A DNA stretch of 64,000 nucleotides from Serratia fonticola (GCF_001006005.1 NZ_CP011254.1:2728001-2792000), one strand, 5' to 3'. Positions 26,734 to 37,080 are shown, counted from the stretch's first letter. Notes: generated by a model not told the origin, from the sequence alone. Numbers and translations are program-made.

Positions 26734-27660
26734 TTAGGGCATTATAGGCTCACTCCAATCATAATACTGACTCTCCAAACGGAATTCATGCATCAAATTT
26801 TTAGCGGCCAGAGTTAAAGGGCGTTCGGATGAGTAGATAAGACAAAACTTGGCAGTAGGCAGTATTTCTTTTACCGGAATAATACAAAAATCCTGCTTTA
26901 AATGGCTGTTGTGAATCATCTGGCTGGTGGCGATGGTCAAATAATCAGCATTCATCACCATTTGCAGCGCGGCACACCCCGTTCCGCGCATGATCGATTT
27001 ATGTTGACTATTACTGGACTTAAACAAAAATTGATCTAATTTATCGTAATATCCTATTTTTGTTACGGGCAAAAACCAGTCGGCATCCTGTAGTTCGACT
27101 AATGAGTTGCAATTCGCTAATGGATGCCCTTTACGAGCATAGATAAAGTATTGAGTACTCATTAAAGGTTCTTGGATCAATCCCCCCAGATATTCTAAAG
27201 GAGCATGAGCACAGATGATAAAATCCAGCTTGCCATTGCGCAGGCCGGGTAATAGTTCGGATATTTGTCCCTCTACATTGGTCACACATGACTTGGTATG
27301 TTTTACTTTAAAACGCTTTATTGCACCAGGAAGTATAGTTAAAATAGGTAACAGTGATAGCCCGATGGTCACGGGGCCGGATGTAGAGCTAGTGTGATGT
27401 TCGATTTCATCCAACGCACGATCTAACTCATTTAATACTAACTCAATACGTGAATTAAATAGCCTCCCTATATCGGTAAGGACTACACCAGTACTTCCTC
27501 TTGTTATCAGGGAGATACCTAATATTTGCTCCAACTCCTGCAGGCTGCGTGTCACTCCTGGTTGTGACTGACCCAGAGCTTTGGCGGCAGTGCGGATACT
27601 GCCATGCAGAAGGATGGCTTGAAACGTTTGAAGTTGTTGCAGTTTAGGTAGGTATCTCAT
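26734..27660 (-). CDS. LysR-family regulator (TdcA-like)
   Basis: A 308-residue LysR protein. The N-terminal winged helix is typical (KLQQLQTFQAILLHGSIRTAAKALGQSQPGVTRSLQELE, given here in two overlapping halves: the recognition helix lies in residues 25-45). The effector domain follows, with PVTKIGYYDKLDQF and ALQMVMNADYLTIAT, which resemble TdcA. GAGGTAAT precedes the ATG. It lies between the two fimbrial loci and is followed by no obvious metabolic target, so its regulon is unknown; the neighbouring fimbriae are candidates. Confidence 0.87.
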   Translation of the reverse strand: MRYLPKLQQLQTFQAILLHGSIRTAAKALGQSQPGVTRSLQELEQILGISLITRGSTGVVLTDIGRLFNSRIELVLNELDRALDEIEHHTSSTSGPVTIGLSLLPILTILPGAIKRFKVKHTKSCVTNVEGQISELLPGLRNGKLDFIICAHAPLEYLGGLIQEPLMSTQYFIYARKGHPLANCNSLVELQDADWFLPVTKIGYYDKLDQFLFKSSNSQHKSIMRGTGCAALQMVMNADYLTIATSQMIHNSHLKQDFCIIPVKEILPTAKFCLIYSSERPLTLAAKNLMHEFRLESQYYDWSEPIMP

Positions 27661-27868
27661 ATTACCTCTTTTTATTTATTGAAAACTTTATTAAAATGAA
27701 GAGAAATAAGTCATGTGAACACCATGCTCCATAAGATTTTTTAATGGGTTCATCCGCATTTCATTATGTTTAATATTCTAGGGTTTATAGCTGTAATTAT
27801 AGTCTTTCCGCTAATGGTTATATCATGTTTTTTATTTTAAAGTATAAGGCTACGTCATGAATTTAAAT

Positions 27869-28525
27869 TTATTTTTCTATGTAATTTGATAAAAATACGT
27901 TGATTATAGCCTTTCTACTGTAGCTTTGGATCATCAGTGGTTGTAATGAACGGATGCCTAACTTAAACAGCGCTGAGCGTTTATGACTGCTTACGGTCTT
28001 TGGGCTGATACGCAACTCATTAGCAATATCAACTATTTTTTTCTCATCTAGTAGCCTCTGTAATACCGCTATTTCACGTGGCGAGAGAGAAGATGTCGTG
28101 GCATGCCGTAGCGGGGAACGTCCTGTGAAAGGCTGGAAAGTATCGAGTAGTTGAAATTCCAGTGCTTCCACCGATCTTGAAGTATCCAATATGGCCCAGA
28201 CATTCTTGAATTCGCAAATATAGCGTCCCATAACACCGAAAGAGACCAGATCATTAATGAGAATGGTTTTTACCCTTGGGTTCACTTGGCAATATTCACC
28301 GAGTAGGCTTAGGGTGGATGATGGATTGTTCACCATGCTACTCAAGGTCATTATTAAGATATCTGGTACAGTCCCTGTATTTAACTGCTTGATACACTGG
28401 TTGAGCTTGGCTAAACTGGCAATGACGTCGAGTTCAACCATAAGCTGTATGTTTTGTAAAACGCTTTCAATCCCCTTGCGGGTAAAATGGCAGGGGCATT
28501 GAATGATTACTTTTTTATTCAGCAT
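27869..28525 (-). CDS. LuxR-family regulator 4, next to the alpha-fimbrial operon
   Basis: A 218-residue protein with a degenerate receiver-like N-terminus (KVIIQCPCHFTRKGIESVL) and a LuxR helix-turn-helix (LSPREIAVLQRLLDEKKI, then ISPKTVSSHKRSALFKLG). It is related to the three regulators at 24493-26576 but more AT-rich. GGAG precedes the ATG. It lies 46 bases after the last gene of the reverse-strand fimbrial operon and may be co-transcribed with it. Probable regulator of one or both fimbriae; the target is not shown by the sequence. Confidence 0.83.
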   Translation of the reverse strand: MLNKKVIIQCPCHFTRKGIESVLQNIQLMVELDVIASLAKLNQCIKQLNTGTVPDILIMTLSSMVNNPSSTLSLLGEYCQVNPRVKTILINDLVSFGVMGRYICEFKNVWAILDTSRSVEALEFQLLDTFQPFTGRSPLRHATTSSLSPREIAVLQRLLDEKKIVDIANELRISPKTVSSHKRSALFKLGIRSLQPLMIQSYSRKAIINVFLSNYIEK

Positions 28526-28571
28526 GGTATCTCCTGGGAATTACACCACCTACTCGTACGACTTATCTCAT

Positions 28572-29663
28572 TTATGCTTTTGGGGTAATAACAAAATTTA
28601 ATGTGTCAGAGTGAAGGCCTTGCTGGGTTGACGAATTTTTGAATAGGTTTATTTTGGGTGTCCAACACATTTCGCTGTGATCGGATGAGTAATTATTCGT
28701 TTGTCCTAAAGTGATATAATTTTGGGTGCCTGCTGTTGGGAAGTTAAAGTTGTTAACGGCATTGCCGTCATTACTCGCTAACTGCAAATTATAGAATAAT
28801 TGGCTGCTATCAGGGCCCGATAGCGCAAACAGATTACGCCCCCCTGGTGAACTAGCGCTATTGGTGACTGCCAACGCATATTGCTTGTTGGTGACTCCCG
28901 CCGTCACGTATCGCACGCATAAATTGTTGTTGTTAATATTGTTAATCGTTACTGGGTAACCAGTGCTTGCAGAGGTGACATCGGGTAAGTCAACCAAGTC
29001 GGTTGTTTGTAACATCCACTCAGCCGAATTCATTGTAAACTCGGGGTCTATCGGATTTAATTCCGATATTGGGGGAACTACCGCGGGTGGTGTATTGCCA
29101 GCAGATGGTGTACAGGCACTGGTTGTGATGGTAGGGATAAACCAGTAATAGCCACCCGATACGTTGCTGCCATTATCCGACAGGGAGGTTGTCGAGATTA
29201 AGGCCGCTGGGTAGGCATTATTCGCCTCTGTTGGTGAGACGATAAAGGTCACGGTGCCACCCGATGTAATTATTGCAGGAGTAGAGGCATTGCTTGAACC
29301 GATGGTAATAGAACTAGCGTTCGGGCTATTGCTAGTTATGGCCAGTCCGGCAGAGAGATTAAAATTTGATGCCGGCGGTGGTACTACAAACCGGTTACCG
29401 GTACGGCTTATTGTACCGTTTGCTGCTGTTGGCACAGAAATTGTAAAATTATTGACAGAGTTATTACCAATGCTTGCACCACTTGCGCCCATTGTACTCT
29501 GAATAGTAAAGCTGACTTTCCATTCATTGTTACTCCCCGTACTGGTAATAGAGCAATTGCTTGGGGTCAGTCGGTAAAAAGTGCCAGCAATTGTGGGTTG
29601 AGTAGCGCAACACAGCAGGAGTATCCCTGAAAAAGCGAACCCTGGGAAACGTCTGTTCATCAT
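28572..29663 (-). CDS. Alpha-type (CS1-like) fimbrial tip protein
   Basis: A 363-residue exported protein with a signal peptide cut near TIAG. The mature part begins FYRLTPSNCSI and is rich in Ser, Thr and Asn. Length, operon position and the C-terminal beta-rich half match CooD/CfaE/CblD-type minor tip adhesins, although no receptor-binding motif can be named. Last structural gene of the operon running leftward from 34670. AT and Asn content is higher than in the chaperones upstream. Confidence 0.75.
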   Translation of the reverse strand: MMNRRFPGFAFSGILLLCCATQPTIAGTFYRLTPSNCSITSTGSNNEWKVSFTIQSTMGASGASIGNNSVNNFTISVPTAANGTISRTGNRFVVPPPASNFNLSAGLAITSNSPNASSITIGSSNASTPAIITSGGTVTFIVSPTEANNAYPAALISTTSLSDNGSNVSGGYYWFIPTITTSACTPSAGNTPPAVVPPISELNPIDPEFTMNSAEWMLQTTDLVDLPDVTSASTGYPVTINNINNNNLCVRYVTAGVTNKQYALAVTNSASSPGGRNLFALSGPDSSQLFYNLQLASNDGNAVNNFNFPTAGTQNYITLGQTNNYSSDHSEMCWTPKINLFKNSSTQQGLHSDTLNFVITPKA

Positions 29664-29718
29664 AATTCCTTAATAAAATAAATCTGGTTCAAAACGCCGT
29701 CATCACAAGGGATAAACG

Positions 29719-30249
29719 CTATATATTGACTTCAAACAGCAACATCAGTTCACCCACATAGTCGCCAGTGATATCACCCCGAACACCAGGAGGTTGATGG
29801 GCTGACACCGACAGTAGATAATTCCCTACTGAGGTATCTCCCAGGGGGATCGAGTTGCTGAAATCTATCGGCGTAGCACTTAGTGCCTGCAGCGTAGTGG
29901 TACTACTGCCAAATTCGACCAGTGCGGTGCTGAACGTCAGCGAGGGGTTCGTACTGTGGGTCAGGATCAACGGGTTAACCAGCGTCACGCTGAAATCGCT
30001 TTCATTACGGATACTGACCTTTACCGGCACTTGAGCTTGATAAAGGGTGACGTCTCTACCACTGCTGTTGTCCAGCGCCAGTGTGTCATACCAACCACCC
30101 TCTGGTTTTTCTACCGTAATTTGTGGCAGGTTGGTCAGGTTGATGGTGATCGGCACCCCACCCAAGGGGGAGTCGGCTGCATTTGCCGCAATGCCTGGCA
30201 GCAACAACGCCGCCGCTATCATCTGTTGCCATAGCTTCATGGTGCTCAT
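29719..30249 (-). CDS. Minor pilin of CS1 type
   Basis: A 176-residue secreted protein with signal peptide (cut near ANAADS). It shares the CS1 pilin pattern with the 34167-34670 protein: an early ITINLTNLPQITVEKPEGGWYDT block and the C-terminal GDITGDYVGELMLLFEV. It has no Cys pair, as expected for alpha fimbriae. Six bases separate it from the upstream chaperone. Probably a minor or tip-adjacent pilin. Confidence 0.83.
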   Translation of the reverse strand: MSTMKLWQQMIAAALLLPGIAANAADSPLGGVPITINLTNLPQITVEKPEGGWYDTLALDNSSGRDVTLYQAQVPVKVSIRNESDFSVTLVNPLILTHSTNPSLTFSTALVEFGSSTTTLQALSATPIDFSNSIPLGDTSVGNYLLSVSAHQPPGVRGDITGDYVGELMLLFEVNI

Positions 30250-30255
30250 TCCTTT

Positions 30256-30930
30256 TTATGCGCCACACTGCAGGGTAAAAGTGTTGTCCTGCGCCTTGCC
30301 GCGTAATGTTTTGCCAGCTATATGACGCGGCGTGCCAGGGTAGACGTTAAAGCTGTCCACGGCCTTGCCATCCTGCTTCAGTTCACTGAACTCAACCCGT
30401 ACGTTGCCGGTCGCTGCCAACTCTATTCCTTCCGATCCGCAGCGGTGCTGCCAGGTGGCGGTAGGATTGGCGGGCAATTGGCGCACCAGGCCCATATACC
30501 CCAAATTGACCACCATCACATTTCCACGGGGGCCGCTGATGTTGAGCTTCTGCTGCGGAATAACTGAGAGCCGATACACCTTTTCTTGAGCCGGTTGTTT
30601 CAACGTTTTCAAATGCACCCGTTTTTCCTGGCGTGGGCCCAGCGTCAGCTTGAACGGTGCGGCATACAGGTAAGGCGTTTTGATGATACCCAAAGGTATC
30701 CGCTGTTCCTGTTCTGGCGGTACGCCGGGGTTAACCAGTTCGAACAGACCAACTTCGACAAACTCAGATTTATCGCCGGTATTGATCACGCTCACCACTG
30801 CCTCTTCGCCTTTCATTTCGACGATTTTCGGTCTGATATCAATCAGCGCCTGCGCCATTCCCCAGGGGAGCGTACAGAGCACCAGCGCTGAGGCGGCCTT
30901 ACGGGCAGCGCAGATCAAAGGGTTTACCAT
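30256..30930 (-). CDS. Alpha-fimbrial periplasmic chaperone (second)
   Basis: A 224-residue chaperone of the CooB/CblB type. After the signal peptide (MAQA) comes LIDIRPKIVEMKGEEAVVSVIN, then the subunit-binding strand LGPRQEKRVHLKTLKQPAQEKVYRLSV (the key motif is KVYRLSVIP). Its start lies inside the end of the upstream chaperone gene (32-base overlap), so translation is coupled. Two chaperones in one operon suggest separate clients, for instance pilin versus tip protein. Confidence 0.85.
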   Translation of the reverse strand: MVNPLICAARKAASALVLCTLPWGMAQALIDIRPKIVEMKGEEAVVSVINTGDKSEFVEVGLFELVNPGVPPEQEQRIPLGIIKTPYLYAAPFKLTLGPRQEKRVHLKTLKQPAQEKVYRLSVIPQQKLNISGPRGNVMVVNLGYMGLVRQLPANPTATWQHRCGSEGIELAATGNVRVEFSELKQDGKAVDSFNVYPGTPRHIAGKTLRGKAQDNTFTLQCGA

Positions 30931-31591
30931 CGGCTTGGCCTTTCAGGGCTTTCACTGGGAATACCCGCGGTAATCCCGGGAAGATTTTTTGTTCACCAGG
31001 CATGCTGTCTGCCGGGACCACCTGCAAACCGCTAAACAGTGTATGCATGTTGCCAGTGGAGGTCAGTTGCAGCCCGTTGGCTTGGCATTGGTGAGCCCAG
31101 CCGTGGGTTTGCGAGCCGGAGGAGGGTAAGTGGCTTACCAGTACCCCATAGGCTATGCCAAAGGTGATCGGTGCCTTGATTTTCTCTTGGCTATTCTCAC
31201 CCACTACCTTGATGCTGTTGATTGGCACGATGTATAAGCGATAGAGGGTCTCTTTCGCTGGTACCTTCAACACCACCAGATTGATATCACGCTTTTGGCC
31301 TGGGCCTAACGTCAATTTGGCCGGATTGGCCATCATTTCCGGCACGCTGAGCTCGCCAATCGGTGTTTTACGCTCCGGTTTCTCACCGGGGTTTTCAATG
31401 CGCACCATATCGATTTTCAGATAAAGGGGTTTATCTCCAAGATTGCTGACCTGAACGGTACGATTCTGAGTGCCTTCAACTGTGCTGCGTGCGGGCATCA
31501 CCATCAGTTGGCCATCGGCCAGAGTTAACCCACTCATAGCCAGCAGGGCACTTGCCAGAGTGATGTGCAGGGGGCTGATTATAGGTTTCAT
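30899..31591 (-). CDS. Alpha-fimbrial periplasmic chaperone (first)
   Basis: A 230-residue chaperone with signal peptide (LTLADG) and the motifs QNRTVQVSNLGDKPLYLKI and ETLYRLYIVPINSIKV. It is a distant paralogue of the overlapping second chaperone, not a close duplicate. It lies 35 bases downstream of the usher gene. It should bind pilins in the periplasm and pass them to that usher. Confidence 0.86.
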   Translation of the reverse strand: MKPIISPLHITLASALLAMSGLTLADGQLMVMPARSTVEGTQNRTVQVSNLGDKPLYLKIDMVRIENPGEKPERKTPIGELSVPEMMANPAKLTLGPGQKRDINLVVLKVPAKETLYRLYIVPINSIKVVGENSQEKIKAPITFGIAYGVLVSHLPSSGSQTHGWAHQCQANGLQLTSTGNMHTLFSGLQVVPADSMPGEQKIFPGLPRVFPVKALKGQADGKPFDLRCP

Positions 31592-31626
31592 TTTTCTACT
31601 CTATTCCATGCGTTAATCGCCAACCC

Positions 31627-33882
31627 TTACAGGTGCTGGCAGAGGTAACGGTTGTTATTCTGGCGTTGACTCAGATCGCACTGATAACGCCCCTGTTTGC
31701 CATTGACGGTGACCACCTGCAGCATCATCGATGTCGCGACTGAGAACAGGCCGTTCGGGTAGACGGTGTCGCCGGTTTCTTGCAACGTACCACTCACCGG
31801 TAACCCATGGTTGTCCTCTAGAAAACCGTTATACAGCAGGTTCATTTCGACCTCGGCCATCACCGGGTAGACTTGCCCTGGATGGGCACGAAGGACGTTG
31901 GCAGGCAGGCGAATGTTCATATCCGTATTGGCATCCACCGACTGCGCGCGGGCGAAGGCCACGTCCTGATAACTGGCCAGTGGCACCGCATAAGTGCTGC
32001 CACCAGCAACCGGAGAACCTTCGACCTTGAAACCGTACTTCACATCGCCTAACGCAGGCGTAGTCACCAGCATTGCGGCACCGCTCGGGCTGGTACGCCC
32101 CAGGGCAATACCGTCGCGGCTTGCTGCCAGCATGCCGTTGTAGTTAAAGCTGGTGTTGGTGATGCGATCGTCTACACCGATGCGGCCGGATACGTCACCA
32201 CGCGAGCCGCTGCGGCGGGCGTTGACGCCAATGGCGTTGGTACGGCCGATTTCACTGAAGTCCAATCCGGCGTAGGTTGTGCCGTTAACGTCTTCAAACT
32301 CACGGCTATAGCTACCGCCAGTGTGCAATTTGCCATTGTTATAAGCGGCATTAAACGTACCTGTGTTACGGTCCAACATGATGGTGGTATTCAGAAACAG
32401 CCCGTAGTTGTTGTTGCTGGTATCAAACCCCCCCTTCTGTAAACCGGTAGAAATCACCGCCCAGACTCCGTTACCGCGCCAGTTCCAGGTGCTTTGTAAC
32501 TGGTGACGTTCGCTGCGCGCGAAAGGGCTGTAGTGATAAGCCATACGCGTCGCCCCGAACTGCCGGCTGTATGACAGCGTGGTGCTGTCATTGCCCCGAT
32601 AGAACTCGGATACCGTTGTATTCTGGTACTGCGAGGCACTCAGGTAGCCTAATAGAGGGCTGCCAATGCTCAGGCTGGCATAGCCGCCGACGCTCTTCTC
32701 GCCCGCCATGACGCCTGCGGTAGGGGTAATATCCACATCACCAACCTGCATGGGGCGGGTGACATTGTGTTCCATTGCCCATTTTCTACCCGTCCCCTTG
32801 AGTAATGCACTACTCATGGCAAACCAGTTGGTGCTGAAGTTGGCTCCGGCGCTTGCCAGATTTTCCTGGGTATCCAGCTCCTTACCCAAGGTCACGAACC
32901 AGCCAGCATTCGCCCCATAGTTCAGGTTGGCAATCTGTTGGTTTTCGCGGCTAACCACTTGACCACTCCGGTTGATCAGACGGATTTCCACATTGTAGAA
33001 GCCGCCCGGCAACTGGTTGTAGTCAATCTCGTTGCGGCCAATTGTGGCAGGTAAGCGGCGGATCAGGCGTCCGTCGCGGTAGAACTCGTAGTCACCATCG
33101 CTGGTGGCGAACAACACCATCTTGCCAGCCGACTGGTTATCGCGTTTGAGGTTATCCTGGCTGCCGAGGGTGATAAACTGGTCAAAGCTCGGGCTGATAG
33201 TGGTGCTGACGCTGCCGGCCGCAAAATCCCGGCTGTCCTGGCGGCCACTGCGCAGGTAAGTACTGGAGAAGTTTTTCTGCAGATACCAGGTACTGACACC
33301 CTGATCGTTAGTCTGGGTATCGTAGCTTTTGCTCTCGTTGTAATACCAATTCAGGTAGCCATAGCTCTGGAATGGCATGCCAAGATAGGCCTGACCCGTT
33401 GCCGCAACCGAGTGGTAGTTGTTGGACGCGGTGCGCACATCTAGCGACTGGTTATGAATGAATCCCATCATGGTCTGTGGCTGCACGTAACGCTGCTTGC
33501 CATCGGCGATGCTGATCGACTGCTTGACCTTATCCAGAGAAACTGTCTGACCGCTGATGCTATAGTCGCAGCCACCAGGGCAGAGGGAGTAGGGTATTTT
33601 CATCAACACTTTATTCAACAAGTCTATCTGCTTCGTTGTGATACCGTTCTGGAGGAACAGTGCTTCATCAAAAGTCAGGCGGCTTTTTTGTGCGGACCAA
33701 CTGATCGCACCTGGTAAGGGCTTGCCATCCAGCGTGGCGAGAAACTGCATGGATTTATCCTGCTCAGCTTCAGAAAAACCCGCGGGAACCTGGTATTCAA
33801 TTTGGGCATTATCTGCATAGGTTGCTGCTGATGGGGCCAACAGCAATAATCCGGTTGCCCATCCTGGGATAGCTTTGGCCAT
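31627..33882 (-). CDS. Alpha-fimbrial outer-membrane usher (CooC/TcfC-like)
   Basis: A 751-residue usher, shorter than FimD-type ushers. After the signal peptide (ATYADN) comes the N-terminal domain IEYQVPAGFSEAEQDK with a Cys pair (SLCPGGC), then a barrel with many alternating aromatic strands and plug region RRLPATIGRNEIDYNQLPGGFYNVE. The C-terminus ends LCQHL, with Cys at YQCDLSQR. The features fit the CS1/alpha group. It follows the major pilin by about 284 bases that include a hairpin. Confidence 0.88.
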   Translation of the reverse strand: MAKAIPGWATGLLLLAPSAATYADNAQIEYQVPAGFSEAEQDKSMQFLATLDGKPLPGAISWSAQKSRLTFDEALFLQNGITTKQIDLLNKVLMKIPYSLCPGGCDYSISGQTVSLDKVKQSISIADGKQRYVQPQTMMGFIHNQSLDVRTASNNYHSVAATGQAYLGMPFQSYGYLNWYYNESKSYDTQTNDQGVSTWYLQKNFSSTYLRSGRQDSRDFAAGSVSTTISPSFDQFITLGSQDNLKRDNQSAGKMVLFATSDGDYEFYRDGRLIRRLPATIGRNEIDYNQLPGGFYNVEIRLINRSGQVVSRENQQIANLNYGANAGWFVTLGKELDTQENLASAGANFSTNWFAMSSALLKGTGRKWAMEHNVTRPMQVGDVDITPTAGVMAGEKSVGGYASLSIGSPLLGYLSASQYQNTTVSEFYRGNDSTTLSYSRQFGATRMAYHYSPFARSERHQLQSTWNWRGNGVWAVISTGLQKGGFDTSNNNYGLFLNTTIMLDRNTGTFNAAYNNGKLHTGGSYSREFEDVNGTTYAGLDFSEIGRTNAIGVNARRSGSRGDVSGRIGVDDRITNTSFNYNGMLAASRDGIALGRTSPSGAAMLVTTPALGDVKYGFKVEGSPVAGGSTYAVPLASYQDVAFARAQSVDANTDMNIRLPANVLRAHPGQVYPVMAEVEMNLLYNGFLEDNHGLPVSGTLQETGDTVYPNGLFSVATSMMLQVVTVNGKQGRYQCDLSQRQNNNRYLCQHL

Positions 33883-34055
33883 GGAGAGTCCGTTCCATAA
33901 GTAGATTAAAAAGTGCCGCGAATAATTGCTTAACCAAAATGTCCGGTTAAATTAAGCAACCCGTTATTGAATGGTTTTTTATGCTTTTATAACAGGGTAA
34001 CGGATGCCAAACCGTAATCACCATGGTGAAACAATAGGAGTGATAACGATTGAAT

Positions 34056-34081
34056 AATAGGGTTAGAGTTTTAACCCTATT
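34056..34081 (-). terminator. Hairpin between alpha pilin and usher genes
   Basis: AATAGGGTTA (34056-34065) and TAACCCTATT (34072-34081) form a perfect ten-base stem with a six-base loop. It lies 86 bases after the pilin stop on the reverse strand. As in other fimbrial operons it may partially stop transcription so that pilin exceeds usher and chaperone. Confidence 0.6.
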
Positions 34082-34166
34082 TTTACTTCTATATTATAGC
34101 CTGGTTCTCATCCATTTATTGGCTAACGATCAGGTCAAATATAATCAGCTTACCAAAGGTTGGATC

Positions 34167-34670
34167 TTATGGCATTGGTTCGAACAGCATCACCAAATCG
34201 CCCTGGTAGTCACCATTGGTAGTCGTGCCAGCAGCAACGTTGGTTGGCGCATCAGCAGTGATCTTCAGGGTATAGGTGTTATCAAAACCGCCTGTTACTG
34301 GAGTGGTCTGAGTGAGTTCTGCAGCAGTTGCAGTGCTCAACTCCATGCCGCCTAGAGTCACTTTTACGCCGTCTAACTGCGCGCTATCTGCACGGGTCAC
34401 GGTCAAAGGTTGAACCATGGTCACATCAACTTTGTCCGTGGTGCTATAAATACGCACCGGCAGATCGTTAGAAGCAAAAGTAGTCTGGTAGCGATCGCTG
34501 GCGAACAGTTCCTCTGTGTCGTACCAGGTGCTGCCATCCGGTTTAGAAACAAAAATCGCATCGTTAATGGTGGCAACGATAGAGATTTTTTTGTTGATGC
34601 CGGGGGCGGCGTTAGCCACGGTGGATGACAGAATGGCAGCAGCGACTACAGACAGAAGGATCTTTTTCAT
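34167..34670 (-). CDS. CS1-type (alpha) major fimbrial subunit
   Basis: A 167-residue pilin. The signal peptide is cut near VANA; the mature N-terminus APGINKKISIVATINDAIF serves as donor strand. The C-terminus NGDYQGDLVMLFEP matches the end of CS1/CFA-type pilins (EYQGVVSLVL in CooA, from memory). There is no Cys pair, unlike FimA. First gene of the six-gene reverse-strand operon: pilin, usher, chaperone, chaperone, minor pilin, tip protein. Confidence 0.88.
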   Translation of the reverse strand: MKKILLSVVAAAILSSTVANAAPGINKKISIVATINDAIFVSKPDGSTWYDTEELFASDRYQTTFASNDLPVRIYSTTDKVDVTMVQPLTVTRADSAQLDGVKVTLGGMELSTATAAELTQTTPVTGGFDNTYTLKITADAPTNVAAGTTTNGDYQGDLVMLFEPMP

Positions 34671-35098
34671 GTTTTTCCCTTATTAAATGTTTTTGACGTC
34701 CTTATCGTTAAGAAACGTCTCCTGCGTTTATTACTGAGCTTTATACAAATAACCCTCAAAAAAGGTTATTTGGAATGAGTTCAATCCATGATCAAAATAT
34801 TCAGCAAACATCAAAAAGATATAGGGTAGTGACTTGATTAATGACTAGGATATTTCTGCTTTATCAATGATTGGCACTATAGGATCATTCTTTGATTTTG
34901 GGGAGATAATATTAATTTATAGGCGATGCAAATTAGTTATACTTCCGTTTTGGTCAGGAGCGGTTCAGTAGATTGCGGCGGCAGGTGATAAGCTCGGAGG
35001 GCTGTATAATTTGGGCGTAGAATGCAACACGTTATGACGTGACTCTTGATTTTCCTGGTTCAACAACGCCCCAGGAAGAGGCGTTGCCAATACCAGGA
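34671..35098. other. Upstream region of the alpha-fimbrial operon
   Basis: About 428 bases without a gene. AT-rich next to the pilin and returning to core composition towards nadC, so it includes the right edge of the accessory block. It should contain the operon promoter (reverse strand) and the 3' end region of nadC. A dyad at 34746-34772 is listed separately. Confidence 0.5.
34746..34772. promoter_or_regulatory. Inverted repeat upstream of the alpha-pilin gene
   Basis: CAAATAACC (34746-34754) and GGTTATTTG (34764-34772) are exact reverse complements separated by nine bases, about 76 bases before the pilin start. Candidate operator for a LuxR- or LysR-type regulator, or a leader hairpin. 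Confidence 0.4.
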
Positions 35099-36031
<933 letters not shown>

Positions 36032-36101
36032 CTACTCTGTTTTATAGCCCCGTGCCAGCCGCTAGTTTTACATAATATCAATAGGTTAATGATGCTCTAA
36101 T

Positions 36102-36243
36102 CCCCCTCACCCTAACCTTGTGCTTTAGTGAGCGGGGACTGCATGTGCCACAATTTTACTCTCACATCTGACCTTAACACGGGCGCGGCATGCAGCGCCC
36201 CTACGCAGTGTGGTGCATTGCATGTGCAGGGAGAGTGAGGGGG
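36102..36243. repeat. MITE-like intergenic element upstream of nadC
   Basis: CCCCCTCAC (36102-36110) and GTGAGGGGG (36235-36243) are exact inverted termini of a 142-base segment. Inside is a strong hairpin, GGGCGC with GCGCCC near 36181-36200, related to the hairpin at 742-768. The end sequence CCCTCACCCTAACC also recurs, inverted, in the hairpin region near 49341-49378. It looks like a dispersed non-coding repeat. Confidence 0.55.
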
Positions 36244-36561
36244 TGTTAATAGGAAGGAACAACTGTAAGCGGGGTCTGAAACCCAACCGTAGCAGCGCCG
36301 CTCACGCCGCAGGCGTGATATGTTCAAAAATATACTCAACAATATGTTATTACTTAAATATTTCCTTTTAGATGACACCTTTTGAGAAAATGAACGCATA
36401 TCCCCACGTTGTTTCAACTCTAGTACAACAGTGTTGAATAGCTATACCTTTTGCTATTTGGGATACTGTTTATCCAGACAATTGTTTGGTGAGTTTAAAG
36501 CTCAGTAATAAATTTTTAATAATTAATAATCTACACTTCGTGTGTATCAAAAGGATGTAGT

Positions 36562-36921
36562 ATGAAACAAATTCAAGCAAACATTATTCATCAACTCTAT
36601 AAAGCTGAGGAAGGTGATGTGGTTGATAATAATTATGTTCGTCTGGCTAGCGGTTGGGTAGTCCAAAGTCAGCCTAATGACCAAGAGTATTTGGTATTAT
36701 CGCCTATCTATACGTTGTTGTTTAAAGATCTGTCTGATGGAAAATACTATTATACAAGTAGGACGGCACCTCGTTACCCTACCGACGCTAATGACTCATC
36801 TCGAACAGCCCGATACTACGAGCCATTCTATAACATTAAAGATCCTTTCGAGGTATATGATTGTGAACGTTCAATGATTCAAGTGGGCGCAACAACTTGG
36901 GAGGAAGGTCTGGCTCCTTGA
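36562..36921 (+). CDS. Orphan AT-rich protein of unknown function
   Basis: A 119-residue protein I do not recognise. It has no signal peptide or membrane segment, is rich in Tyr, Asp and Glu, and contains the patterns KYYYTSRTAPRYPTD and DPFEVYDCERSM. A good ribosome site (AAGGATG) lies upstream. Its AT-rich composition differs sharply from nadC and ampE on either side, a sign of transfer. A hairpin at 37048-37080 follows. It occupies the place where ampD is expected. Confidence 0.65.
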   Translation: MKQIQANIIHQLYKAEEGDVVDNNYVRLASGWVVQSQPNDQEYLVLSPIYTLLFKDLSDGKYYYTSRTAPRYPTDANDSSRTARYYEPFYNIKDPFEVYDCERSMIQVGATTWEEGLAP

Positions 36922-37047
36922 TGATTTTTTGGTATTATTGGAGTTTAATAATGGAAAGTGTATATTATAACACTTAGCCTGTTTAATTATTGAAATAACA
37001 TGCCTATATTTATCACCGTCAAGATATCTGGATATAGGTCATTTACC

Positions 37048-37080
37048 TGAAAGTAGCATGCCACAAGCACGCTACTTTCA
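37048..37080 (+). terminator. Hairpin downstream of the orphan gene
   Basis: TGAAAGTAGC (37048-37057) and GCTACTTTCA (37071-37080) form a perfect ten-base stem with a thirteen-base loop, followed by TTCTATT. Likely terminator for the 36562 gene. Confidence 0.6.

Noticed and set aside
34050..34355. Forward frame with a signal-like hydrophobic start
   Set aside because: It is antisense to the CS1 pilin gene and overlaps the hairpin between pilin and usher; no ribosome site.
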